Source: UBA6059 sp964351595 (GTDB taxonomy: Bacteria; Bacteroidota; Bacteroidia; Cytophagales; Cyclobacteriaceae). From it: DNA of 22,415 nt. The first letter of the stretch is position 1, and every line of letters starts with the position of its first letter. The stretch covers positions 1-22,415 of the forward strand of contig CAYGOT010000081.1 in assembly GCA_964351595.1 (NCBI GenBank), read 5' to 3'. Position numbers and translations under genes: made by a program. The notes below the pieces were generated by a model. The model had not been told where the DNA came from. It saw only the letters and a program-made list of their open reading frames with translations, and searched no databases. Shown here one piece after another: positions 13,827 through 22,246 of the stretch.

Positions 13827-15200
13827 TTATGCTGAAAACCTCAGCGTAAACTCAGTGCCCTCATTCATAATCGAATTAACAGAAATGGAGCCTTTGTGCT
13901 TCCTCATGATCTGCTTGCTCAAGCTTAGCCCTATACCTGATCCACCTTTTTTGGTAGTGAAGAATGGGATGAAGATTTTCTTCAGTGCTTCTTCCTCAAT
14001 TCCCGGGCCATTGTCCTCTATTTTGATCATCACACCACCCCCGTCAATCTGCTTTGCCAGGACGGTCAGCTTGCGATCCTTTCCTTCTATATCATCTTCC
14101 GCTAGCGCCTGTATGGCATTCTTAATGAGATTGATCAGCACCTGCTCTATCTGCTCCTTGTCGACGTTGATCTTTAGGTCTTCCGGCTCTACTCTGAAGT
14201 CAAGTGCTATCGACTCTTTCTCCATCTCAAATTTGAGCAGGAGTAAATTCTGACGTAGCATGTCATGCACCGAGACCTCCGCGATATTTGGAATCGGTAT
14301 TCTGGTAAGGTTTCTAAAGTCACTTACAAACTTGATTAGCCCCTCACTTCTGCGATGGATGGTTTTGACCGCCAGATGGATATCCTCAACCTCCTCGTTG
14401 GTGATATGATTAATATTCTGATCATTGTTGAGCTGTATCTCGAGCTCGTCTTCTACAGTTGCCGCCAGCGAAGAGATGGGCGTCACGGAATTCATAATCT
14501 CATGGGTCAGTACCCTAATAAGGTTTTGCCACGCCTCCATTTCTTTCTCTTCCAGCTCACTTTGGATGTTTTGGATAGAGATGAGCTTAAACTCCTTGTC
14601 GCGCAGGGTCAGTTCTATGGCGTAGATAGCAAGCTGTACCTCATCTCCCTGCTTAGAGATTTTGACCAAGTCACGGCCGCCGGTTTTGAGCATATTGAAG
14701 CTATCGACCAGCTGAGGACTTACTGTTCCCAGCTGCTTAATGTTTTTGACCTGGGTGATGTTGAGCAGGTTCCTCGCAGCACTATTGATGATCTGAATTT
14801 CACCTTGTCGATCAAAGGTGATAATACCTATACCGACATGCTGTACAATAGTTTTGAGGTAGTGGTACTGTGCCTCCTTTTCGGCGCGTATTTCGCGAAA
14901 CTTCTTAATTACGTTATTGAATTCCTCATAGATAGCATCGGCGGGCGTGCCGGTAGCATGGGTAGTATAGGTATGAGAGAAGTCATCATACTTAATGGAA
15001 TTAAGGAATCCCTTCAATTCTGTATTCGTCTTATCTAAAAATTTGAAAAGCGAGTGCACTTCAAATCCAATCAGGACAAAAACCAGAAACTTGGTCAAAT
15101 CATAGGACTCATTATAGACCAAATGGGTAAATAGAAAGATGGTGGCCACCAAGACGGCCACCCTAAAGATTAAGTTGTTTCTGAAATTATTAAAGCCCAT
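13827..15200 (-). CDS. Sensor histidine kinase, NtrY-like
   Basis: This is a 457-residue membrane sensor kinase. Two hydrophobic segments near the N-terminus (~11-29 and ~38-52) flank only a few residues, so there is no sizeable periplasmic sensor. A linker and a PAS-like domain (~105-215) follow. The phosphoacceptor is His233 in RVLTHEIMNSVTPI. The ATPase domain has the N box with Asn361 (INLIKNAIQAL), the G1 box DNGPG at 396-400 and the G2 box GGSGIGLS at 419-426. All catalytic residues are present. The start overlaps the end of the response regulator gene by 11 bases, so the two form an operon. The signal is likely cytoplasmic or membrane-derived. Confidence 0.94.
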   Translation of the reverse strand: MGFNNFRNNLIFRVAVLVATIFLFTHLVYNESYDLTKFLVFVLIGFEVHSLFKFLDKTNTELKGFLNSIKYDDFSHTYTTHATGTPADAIYEEFNNVIKKFREIRAEKEAQYHYLKTIVQHVGIGIITFDRQGEIQIINSAARNLLNITQVKNIKQLGTVSPQLVDSFNMLKTGGRDLVKISKQGDEVQLAIYAIELTLRDKEFKLISIQNIQSELEEKEMEAWQNLIRVLTHEIMNSVTPISSLAATVEDELEIQLNNDQNINHITNEEVEDIHLAVKTIHRRSEGLIKFVSDFRNLTRIPIPNIAEVSVHDMLRQNLLLLKFEMEKESIALDFRVEPEDLKINVDKEQIEQVLINLIKNAIQALAEDDIEGKDRKLTVLAKQIDGGGVMIKIEDNGPGIEEEALKKIFIPFFTTKKGGSGIGLSLSKQIMRKHKGSISVNSIMNEGTEFTLRFSA

Positions 15201-16572
15201 GTTTTTCTAATCGGCGATACAGCGAAGCTCTCGTCAAGCCAAGGTCTTTCGCGGCTTTGGAAATATTTCCATTGTGTTTATTGATAGCTTTTTGGATGAC
15301 CGTCTTTTCGACATCTTCCAGGTTGAAACTATCGAGTGATTGCTCTGATCCACTTTCAGACTTTTGCTGCAGGAAAAAGAAATCATCAGGATCAAGCTGA
15401 TTGTCCTCACTCATGATCACCGCTCGCTCAATGGCGTGCTGCAGCTCTCTGATATTGCCTGGCCAGTGGTACTTCTGTAACTTCTTAGCCGCACTCGCTG
15501 ACAGTTTTTTGACTGGCTTCCTATATTTATTGCAATAGGTCTGAATAAAGTGCTCGGCAAGCAGATCCACATCCTCTTCCCGATCCCGAAGCGGAGGAAG
15601 GTGAATTTCTACCGTATTGATTCTGTAAAGTAGATCTTGCCTGAAAGTACTTTCCTCTACCATATCATAGATGGGCATATTCGTTGCACAGATCAGTCGA
15701 ATATCTATGGGTATAGGTTGGTTAGCACCAATGCGCGTCACCTCTCTCTTTTGAATAGCCGTCAGCAACTTAGACTGCAATGGCATATTGAGGTTACCAA
15801 TCTCATCCAGAAATAGCGAACCCTGATTTGCGACTTCAAAGCGACCCGCACGGTCATCCTTAGCATCAGTGAAAGACCCTTTCTTGTGACCGAAGAGTTC
15901 GCTTTCAAAGAGTGACTCGGTGATAGCACCCATGTCTACAGTCACGAATACATTGTCTTTTCTCAATGAGCGCTGATGTATAGCCCTGGCTATGAGCTCT
16001 TTGCCAGTGCCGTTCTCGCCCAGGATTAGCACATTGGCATCAGTGCCAGCTACTTTATCTATTAGGTTGAAGACCCTTTTGATAGCAGGGCTATCGCCAA
16101 TGATATCTTTGAAAGGCTGGTTGATTTCCTGCTCCAGTTGCTTTTTTGCCTGCTTCAGTTTGTCTACTTCATTGTAGGACCGCTTGAGTTTGATGGCGCT
16201 TGACAGTGTGCCAATCAACTTTTCATTCTGCCATGGCTTAAGTACAAAATCAGTTGCTCCTTCCTTCAAAGCGCGTACGGCCATTTCCACATCTCCGAAG
16301 GCTGTGATCAGTATGACTACTGCATGAGGGTCTTTTTCGAGAATTTGTTCCAACCAATAGAATCCTTCTTTGCCGCTAGTGATGTCCTTACTGAAATTCA
16401 TATCCAGTAGGATGAGATCATATGTGTCGTTATTAAGTAGGAAGGGTATTTTCTTTGGGTTCTTCTCGATAAGCACACTTTGCGCGTGTTTTTTGAGAAG
16501 CATCTTCGCAGCTAGTAGTACATCTTCGTCATCGTCGATGATCAATATTTTTCCAAGTTCTTTTTCGTCCAC
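15190..16572 (-). CDS. Sigma-54-dependent NtrC-type response regulator
   Basis: This 460-residue activator stimulates RNA polymerase carrying sigma-54. Residues 8-128 are a receiver domain: Asp13/Asp14 acidic pocket, Asp57 phosphorylation site in LILLDM, Thr90 and Lys112. Residues ~156-385 are the AAA+ domain: Walker A GENGTGKE at 185-192 and Walker B LFLDEIGN at 253-260. The sigma-54 contact loop reads GSFTDA (232-237) instead of the classical GAFTGA. The C-terminus is a Fis-type helix-turn-helix (AINKHNGNISKAAKDLGLTRASLYRRL). The start codon is GTG; an in-frame stop occurs shortly upstream and the first internal Met lies past Asp13. It is divergent from the type I secretion operon, a possible target. 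Confidence 0.94.
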   Translation of the reverse strand: MDEKELGKILIIDDDEDVLLAAKMLLKKHAQSVLIEKNPKKIPFLLNNDTYDLILLDMNFSKDITSGKEGFYWLEQILEKDPHAVVILITAFGDVEMAVRALKEGATDFVLKPWQNEKLIGTLSSAIKLKRSYNEVDKLKQAKKQLEQEINQPFKDIIGDSPAIKRVFNLIDKVAGTDANVLILGENGTGKELIARAIHQRSLRKDNVFVTVDMGAITESLFESELFGHKKGSFTDAKDDRAGRFEVANQGSLFLDEIGNLNMPLQSKLLTAIQKREVTRIGANQPIPIDIRLICATNMPIYDMVEESTFRQDLLYRINTVEIHLPPLRDREEDVDLLAEHFIQTYCNKYRKPVKKLSASAAKKLQKYHWPGNIRELQHAIERAVIMSEDNQLDPDDFFFLQQKSESGSEQSLDSFNLEDVEKTVIQKAINKHNGNISKAAKDLGLTRASLYRRLEKHGL

Positions 16573-16862
16573 TTCTAATAGAGTTTAAGCGTGTTTAACA
16601 TCAGGAGTCATTTATTATGCCATTTTAATAATAATGGCCATAAGGCCTCTATGGCCTAATGGAATCTGAATTTAGAATAAAATGTTCATAATCGTACAAT
16701 ATGTGTGTCTCAATTGTGGACAGGTGTTTTGAGGGTGTGGTCAACAATTGTATGATGGATTGGTTATTAGACTTTAACTTGTACACTATCACTTAAAAGC
16801 AACGGCATCACCAAACATTTTTTACTTGCTATCGTTCCCGATAGTATTACTATCACGAAAAT
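16573..16862. promoter_or_regulatory. Divergent control region with GGCCATA inverted repeat
   Basis: This 290-base gap separates the response regulator (leftward) from the secretion operon (rightward). At 16636-16656 an exact 7-base inverted repeat, GGCCATA and TATGGCC, surrounds AGGCCTC, itself mostly a palindrome. It is a candidate binding site for a dimeric regulator. A second small dyad, CTATCG-TTCC-CGATAG, lies within 35 bases of the ABC gene start. I found no convincing sigma-54 promoter (TGGCAC-N5-TTGC) and no good -7 box. Confidence 0.5.
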
Positions 16863-19052
16863 ATGAATCAGGCTGATATCAAGTGGGTAATCTCTGAGCT
16901 CTCTGAGCGGATGGGGCATGATTATAACGAGACAGAACTCCGCAAAGTCGACTTGAATCCCCAGGAATACGGCGAGGATGACTTCCGTGAGTTCGTTCAT
17001 CATCTAAATGAGTTTGCCAACAGGGTGAAAATAGTTTTTCTCGAGCACTCTGTAGACAAAGACACCCTACCGGAATTCTTAGAAACTATTGGTTTTCCGA
17101 TACTGGCATTTGCGAGAAATAAGTCTGAGAATATAGACCCTGTCATATTGTATTCAAAGGCTGGCAAAGCTTATGGAGATTTGCATCATGAAGACACTTT
17201 TGCGACTAAGACTTTTGACTTAAATGGTATCAACAACTTGCAGGTTAATGACAAAGGAGAGGTTATCTATCTGGCGGCATTTAGCTATGAAAGCCTTGTA
17301 AGTGAAGAGGAGGACGAGACAGGAGAGTATGCAGAACTATCGCCAGTGAGTCGCTTAGTAAGACTGCTGGCCAATGAGCGCAAGGACATCCTTTATGTGT
17401 ACATCTATGCCGTGATTATTGGATTAGTGAGTTTATCACTGCCATTGGGTATTCAGGCCATTGTCCAATTGGTCAGCTCGGGTATGCTTTTTAATACCGT
17501 CCTGTTCTTAATCGCATTTGTGCTCATAGGAATATTGGTGGCTGGAGGCTTGCAAATCATGCAGATATCCATCGTGGAGGTTATTCAACGACGTGTATTT
17601 ACAAAAGCAGCATTTGAATTTGCCTTTCGAGTGCCGAGGCTGAGAGTAGAATCCATACTCAACCAGCACGTCCCGGAACTAATGAACAGGTTTTTTGATG
17701 TTTTGACTATTCAGAAGGGTTTACCAAAACTGTTGGTGGACCTATCTGGGGCGCTACTTCAAATACTATTTGGCCTTATTCTTCTGGCATTCTACCACCC
17801 TTTCTTCGTTTTTTTCGGACTTGGCCTAGTTTCCGTGCTCGTACTCATCTTTTATTGGACAGGACCAAGTGGGTTGAGATCGTCGATCATGGAGTCGAAG
17901 TATAAATACAAGGTGGTCTATTGGCTAGAAGAATTGGCAAGGACTGTCAATTCATTCAAGCTCGCGGGGAATACCCATCTACCGATGAAGAAGGCGGATG
18001 AAACAGTAAATAACTACTTAAAGAATAGAAGCATCCATTTTAGAATATTGATTTCTCAATTCTCCTACATTATACTTTTTAAGTTCTTTGTGACTGGTGG
18101 TATGCTCATTATCGGTAGTCTACTGGTAATTGACAGGCAGATTACACTTGGCATGTTCGTGGCATCTGAGATCATCATTATTTTGATTTTGGTCTCGGTG
18201 GAAAAGATCATCACCTACATGGACGTGATTTACGATCTTCTTACAGCCGTGGACAAGATTGGCCATGTCACTGACCTTCCATTAGAGCGTTATGGCGGAA
18301 TCAGGATTGTTGATAAACTCAAGCAATACAGAGGTTTCGATATTCACATCAAAGGGCTTAAGTACAAATATCACGGACATGAAAAAGCTACGATCAACGG
18401 TATAGATCTCGATATTAAGGCGGGTGAACGCATATGTGTTACAGGCTTTAATTCTTCTGGTAAGAGTACATTCCTTAACATAATGGCTGGTATATACAAT
18501 GACTATGAAGGGATCGTAACGATGAACAATGTATCGCTCCGCGATTTTGATTTGGTCAGTCTTCGAAACAGCATAGCGAAGAATATTTCGACAGAGGATA
18601 TTTTCGAAGGGACGATAATGGAAAACATTACGGTAGGAAAAGCCAATACTACTTACGCTGATGTAATGTGGGCGCTCGACAGTGTGGGATTAAGTGACCA
18701 AATACACGCTCTACCGGATGGCCTCAATACTACTATGAATAGTGCAGGTAAGACTTTCTCGGGAAGCATGGTCAACAAATTAATTTTAGCAAGATGTTTA
18801 GCTCAAAAACCACAATTGCTTATCCTAAATGACTTCTTCCATAATTTCCAGAAAACCGAGAAACTCAGGTTGATTAAGTTTCTTACTGATCCCAAGCATC
18901 CCTGGACGCTGATAGCATCTTCTGATGATCCGATTATTCTTTCTTCTTGTGATAGAATAGCGCTGATGAAGGACGGCACCATAGCCGAAGTTGCTACGTT
19001 CAAGGAAATTCAAAAAAGTAAAATTTTTAACGAAATAGCCTACACCTCCTAG
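16863..19052 (+). CDS. Type I secretion-like ABC protein with degenerate ATPase domain
   Basis: This 729-residue membrane ABC protein is the inner-membrane part of the tripartite exporter encoded here. Residues ~1-170 are a cytoplasmic extension with no Cys protease motif of the C39 type. Residues ~175-460 hold about six membrane helices of the exporter type. Residues ~490-729 are the nucleotide-binding domain. Walker A is intact (GFNSSGKST, 528-536). Other motifs are not: the Q-loop Gln position is Ser576, the signature reads FSGSM (632-636), Walker B is LLILND (652-657) with Asn656 and Asp657 in place of Asp-Glu, and the H-loop His position is Asp688. ATP binding seems possible, ordinary hydrolysis doubtful. 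It precedes the adaptor gene by 2 bases. The substrate is unknown. Confidence 0.88.
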   Translation: MNQADIKWVISELSERMGHDYNETELRKVDLNPQEYGEDDFREFVHHLNEFANRVKIVFLEHSVDKDTLPEFLETIGFPILAFARNKSENIDPVILYSKAGKAYGDLHHEDTFATKTFDLNGINNLQVNDKGEVIYLAAFSYESLVSEEEDETGEYAELSPVSRLVRLLANERKDILYVYIYAVIIGLVSLSLPLGIQAIVQLVSSGMLFNTVLFLIAFVLIGILVAGGLQIMQISIVEVIQRRVFTKAAFEFAFRVPRLRVESILNQHVPELMNRFFDVLTIQKGLPKLLVDLSGALLQILFGLILLAFYHPFFVFFGLGLVSVLVLIFYWTGPSGLRSSIMESKYKYKVVYWLEELARTVNSFKLAGNTHLPMKKADETVNNYLKNRSIHFRILISQFSYIILFKFFVTGGMLIIGSLLVIDRQITLGMFVASEIIIILILVSVEKIITYMDVIYDLLTAVDKIGHVTDLPLERYGGIRIVDKLKQYRGFDIHIKGLKYKYHGHEKATINGIDLDIKAGERICVTGFNSSGKSTFLNIMAGIYNDYEGIVTMNNVSLRDFDLVSLRNSIAKNISTEDIFEGTIMENITVGKANTTYADVMWALDSVGLSDQIHALPDGLNTTMNSAGKTFSGSMVNKLILARCLAQKPQLLILNDFFHNFQKTEKLRLIKFLTDPKHPWTLIASSDDPIILSSCDRIALMKDGTIAEVATFKEIQKSKIFNEIAYTS

Positions 19053-19054
19053 TC

Positions 19055-20407
19055 ATGTTGAATTTGTCGCACAATAGGATCAAGGGTAAAGTAGCGCTCG
19101 AGAATCTCTATTCCCTCAGAACGCTCAAGACACCGCCATTTGCAAAATACCTGGCACGTTGGATTATGGGTCTCATGGGACTGGTCTTTTTAGGCCTGTT
19201 TATTCCATGGCAGCAAAATATTCATGGTTATGGTAAGGTTACCGCCTTCACTCCATCAAATAGGCCTCAGCGGGTTGAGACGGTGATAGGAGGTAGGATT
19301 GAGAGCTGGAAAGTAAGGGAAGGAGAGTACGTTATTGCAGGTGATACGATAGCTACCATTTCGGAAGTCAAAGAGAAATACTTTGATCCAGAGTTACTTG
19401 ACCGGTTGATGGAGCAGATTGCTGCTAAGGAATCCAGCCTTGATGCGAAGAGGGCTAAGGCAATGGCGCTGGAACGACAAGTTGTCGCACTCAAGGAAGG
19501 AATGAAGTTTAAACTTCGACAAACAGAAAATAAGGTTCTGCAAATGAATTTCAAGGTGACCAGTGACAGTACGGATTACCTGGCGGAAAAGGTCAATTTT
19601 GAAATTGCCGAGAAGCAATTTGATCGTCAGCAAAAGCTTTATGATCAAGGCCTAAAGTCACTTACAGAGCTGGAAGGGCGTAGATTGAAGTTTCAGGAGG
19701 CACAGGCCAAGCTGATTTCGGTAGAGAATAAATACTTAGGCAGCAAAAACGAACGAGTTAATGCGATCATCGAACTCAGTACGCTGGAAGCCGAATTTTT
19801 GGATAAGATCAGTAAAGCGGAATCGGATCTAGGTGCCACTCGAGCCGATATATTTGAGACCACCGGAGAAATCTCGAAACTTCGAAATGAATATGCCAAC
19901 ATGCGTATCCGAAATGATCAATATCACATCCTCGCCCCTCAGGATGGATATATCGTGCAAGCCCAATTGGCCGGACTTGGAGAGACGATCAAAGAAGGAG
20001 AGCCAATTGTGACCATTATGCCCGAGTCGCCTGACATTGCGGTCGAGATGTATGTGAAGGCGATGGATGTGCCTTTACTTAGCAAGGGGCGAAAGGTACG
20101 AATAGAGTTTGATGGATGGCCGGCCTTACAATTTTCAGGATGGCCGAATGTGGCCGTGGGTACTTTCGGAGGCGTGATTAGTGTGATAGACTATGTCAAC
20201 AGCACCGGTGGGATGTTCAGAATACTTGTGACCCCTGACCCTGAGGAAGACCCATGGCCTACGCAATTGCGGCTTGGCTCGGGAGTAAAAGGATGGGCCA
20301 TGTTGGACGAGGTGCCGGTCTGGTACGAAATCTGGCGACAGCTCAATGGATTCCCTCCAAGCCTTCAGCAAGAACCGCAACCTGAAACTAAAGTGGCCAA
20401 GAAGTAA
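19055..20407 (+). CDS. HlyD-family membrane fusion (adaptor) protein
   Basis: This 450-residue periplasmic adaptor links the ABC protein to the outer-membrane channel. One membrane helix (~33-51) follows a short cytoplasmic N-terminus. Next come the first half of a lipoyl/barrel-sandwich domain (QRVETVIGGRIESWKVREGEYVIAGDTIATI, ~72-102), a long alpha-helical hairpin with coiled-coil character (~112-285), the second lipoyl half (HILAPQDGYIVQAQLAGLGETI, ~291-312) and beta-barrel/membrane-proximal parts. The order is the standard one for HlyD proteins. It starts 2 bases after the ABC stop and overlaps the TolC-like gene by one base, so the three form a tight operon. Confidence 0.93.
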   Translation: MLNLSHNRIKGKVALENLYSLRTLKTPPFAKYLARWIMGLMGLVFLGLFIPWQQNIHGYGKVTAFTPSNRPQRVETVIGGRIESWKVREGEYVIAGDTIATISEVKEKYFDPELLDRLMEQIAAKESSLDAKRAKAMALERQVVALKEGMKFKLRQTENKVLQMNFKVTSDSTDYLAEKVNFEIAEKQFDRQQKLYDQGLKSLTELEGRRLKFQEAQAKLISVENKYLGSKNERVNAIIELSTLEAEFLDKISKAESDLGATRADIFETTGEISKLRNEYANMRIRNDQYHILAPQDGYIVQAQLAGLGETIKEGEPIVTIMPESPDIAVEMYVKAMDVPLLSKGRKVRIEFDGWPALQFSGWPNVAVGTFGGVISVIDYVNSTGGMFRILVTPDPEEDPWPTQLRLGSGVKGWAMLDEVPVWYEIWRQLNGFPPSLQQEPQPETKVAKK

Positions 20408-21837
20408 TGAAATACTTGTACCTGTTGCTTTTTTCATTGCTGATCCAGTCAGGATTTGCACAGAGTCAAGATTCGGTCAATGTATTAAGCATAGATGATT
20501 TTTATGGACTAGTACTCCAAAATCACCCTGTGGTTCGCCAGGCAGCACTGCTTGAAGCCAATGCGCAGCAAGAGATTCGATTAGCAAGGGGTTCTTTTGA
20601 CCCCAAGCTCAACTCGAACTATGACTACAAGACACTGAAGGGCACAGAATACTGGGATCAGTGGGATCACGAGTTGAAGGTGCCTGTCTGGTTCAATACT
20701 GACTTGAAGGTGCAGTACCAAAAGGCCTATGGTCAATATCTGGGCGAAGATTTTGTCAATACTGAGAATGGGTTGCTGGCAATAGGTGTCTCAGTTCCGA
20801 TAGGTCAGGGTATGTTTATCGATCAGCGAAGAGCGTCACTAAGACAATCACAGCTGATGGTGGATATGGCCGAGGCGGAGAAAATAAAAATGATCAATAA
20901 AATACTGCTCTCTGCGGCCAAGGACTATTGGGATTGGTATTTGAAATACGCCGAGTATAAGATCAGAATAGAGGCCCTCGAGCTGGCACAGTTCCGACTA
21001 GATGGTATCATAGAAAGTGTATTGAATGGTGACAAAGCTCCAATAGACTCAGTGGAGGCCGAAATCACCAAGCAGAATCGTGATATCGAAATGCAGCAAG
21101 CACGGATTGCTTTTTTGAATGCCGGGCTGATACTTTCAAACCATCTTTGGTCACCAGACAATGAGCCAGTAGAGCTGAGCGAGACCGTGGTTCCTTCTAT
21201 CACTACCGGAAATGAATTTCTAACGACACAGGAGTTGCAGCTGCTATTAGATATTGCCCGTGACCAACATCCTGAGTTGAGAAAAATCAATGCCAAGTAC
21301 AGTCAATATGAAATCGAGCAAAGGTTAAATCGCGAAATGCTTAAACCTCAACTAAATCTCAACTACAACTTCCTTCGTCAGGAGGGGGCCAATAACTCGG
21401 GGAACGAATTTCTTTTCGATGATAATTATAAATTCGGGCTTGAATTTGCCTTTCCGCTACTTCTGCGAAAGGAGAGGGCAAAACTGGCAAAGACCAATAT
21501 CAAGTTGATGGACGTCAGTCTTGAGCGAAATAGGCTTAGAAGAGAAATCCTCAATGATATACGGACAAGCTACAATCAGCTGATCAATACCACAGATATG
21601 ATTACGCTTCAGCAAGCCATGGTTGCTAACTATGAGGTGCTTGTGGCAGGCGAGATGATGAAATTCGAAAACGGAGAAAGTTCGCTCTTCCTTGTCAATA
21701 GTCGAGAGTCGAAGCTGATAGAGGCACGGAGCAAGCTGCTCAAGCTGGAGGTCAATTACGAAAAGGAGAAGGCATTCTTAATGTGGTCTGCGGGCACGTC
21801 CAACCTTGGGATCGAGCTAGTGGCTACCCAGCAGTAA
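20407..21837 (+). CDS. TolC-family outer-membrane channel protein
   Basis: This 476-residue outer-membrane efflux protein has a signal peptide (MKYLYLLLFSLLIQSGFAQS, cleavage near residue 19). The rest is the TolC pattern: long amphipathic helices that build the periplasmic tunnel (for example 41-65 and the C-terminal stretch ending KLLKLEVNYEKEKAFLMW) and beta segments such as LNSNYDYKTL and LNLNYNFLRQEG that insert in the outer membrane. The two-fold internal repeat is recognisable by helix spacing. The ATG shares its A with the TAA of the adaptor gene. It completes the exporter. The last 14 bases overlap the tail of the convergent small gene. Confidence 0.92.
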   Translation: MKYLYLLLFSLLIQSGFAQSQDSVNVLSIDDFYGLVLQNHPVVRQAALLEANAQQEIRLARGSFDPKLNSNYDYKTLKGTEYWDQWDHELKVPVWFNTDLKVQYQKAYGQYLGEDFVNTENGLLAIGVSVPIGQGMFIDQRRASLRQSQLMVDMAEAEKIKMINKILLSAAKDYWDWYLKYAEYKIRIEALELAQFRLDGIIESVLNGDKAPIDSVEAEITKQNRDIEMQQARIAFLNAGLILSNHLWSPDNEPVELSETVVPSITTGNEFLTTQELQLLLDIARDQHPELRKINAKYSQYEIEQRLNREMLKPQLNLNYNFLRQEGANNSGNEFLFDDNYKFGLEFAFPLLLRKERAKLAKTNIKLMDVSLERNRLRREILNDIRTSYNQLINTTDMITLQQAMVANYEVLVAGEMMKFENGESSLFLVNSRESKLIEARSKLLKLEVNYEKEKAFLMWSAGTSNLGIELVATQQ

Positions 21838-22246
21838 CTTTTTTGATTCGGGCCACCTCCTGATTGTCCACTTTGACGACAAACAGTCTTGATCCGCTTT
21901 CCGATAGGTCATATTGGCGCTGGATTTCCTCATGATTGCTATCCTCTTCCAGTAGCAAATTGCCGATCACATCATATACCTGAATACTTACCTCATCCTT
22001 ATTGAGATTGTCATAAGTGAGCTGAAACTGCCCTTTGCCGGTAGGAGTGAGCTGAAATCTATTGCCTGTTTGGATGGCATTGAGCTGTAAAGAAATGGCG
22101 TTTTCGGGATCATCGCTTATGAAGCTGGTCAAGCTGCTCTGCGGAGCTGATTCGACCCTCTGGATTTCTTGAGCGGCATACACAAGATACAGGCAGATGC
22201 CCAGACTGATGATCAATATTAGTACCTGTAGTTTTTTCATTTTCAT
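21824..22246 (-). CDS. Short membrane-anchored protein with secretion-tail-like domain
   Basis: This 140-residue protein has one N-terminal hydrophobic helix (~6-24) after a Lys-rich start (MKMKK), read as an uncleaved anchor or signal peptide. Residues ~52-138 resemble the type A C-terminal sorting domain of the type IX secretion system: VSIQVYDVIGNLLLEE (86-101), then QRQYDLSESGSRLFVVKV and a basic end RIKKV. In typical substrates this domain sits at the end of a large protein; here it is nearly the whole protein. The second Met (22240) is an alternative start. It is convergent with the TolC-like gene, overlapping its end by 14 bases. The function is unknown. Confidence 0.7.
   Translation of the reverse strand: MKMKKLQVLILIISLGICLYLVYAAQEIQRVESAPQSSLTSFISDDPENAISLQLNAIQTGNRFQLTPTGKGQFQLTYDNLNKDEVSIQVYDVIGNLLLEEDSNHEEIQRQYDLSESGSRLFVVKVDNQEVARIKKVTAG

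Noticed and set aside
14355..15038. 227-codon open frame on the plus strand
   Set aside because: It lies wholly antisense to the histidine kinase gene, which has all expected motifs.
16863..17370. C39 bacteriocin-processing peptidase domain on the ABC protein
   Set aside because: The required Cys and its surrounding motif are absent; there is no Cys in the first 170 residues.
21815..21844. Intrinsic terminator after the TolC-like gene
   Set aside because: Six T follow the stop codon, but the only stem before them is short and mismatched.
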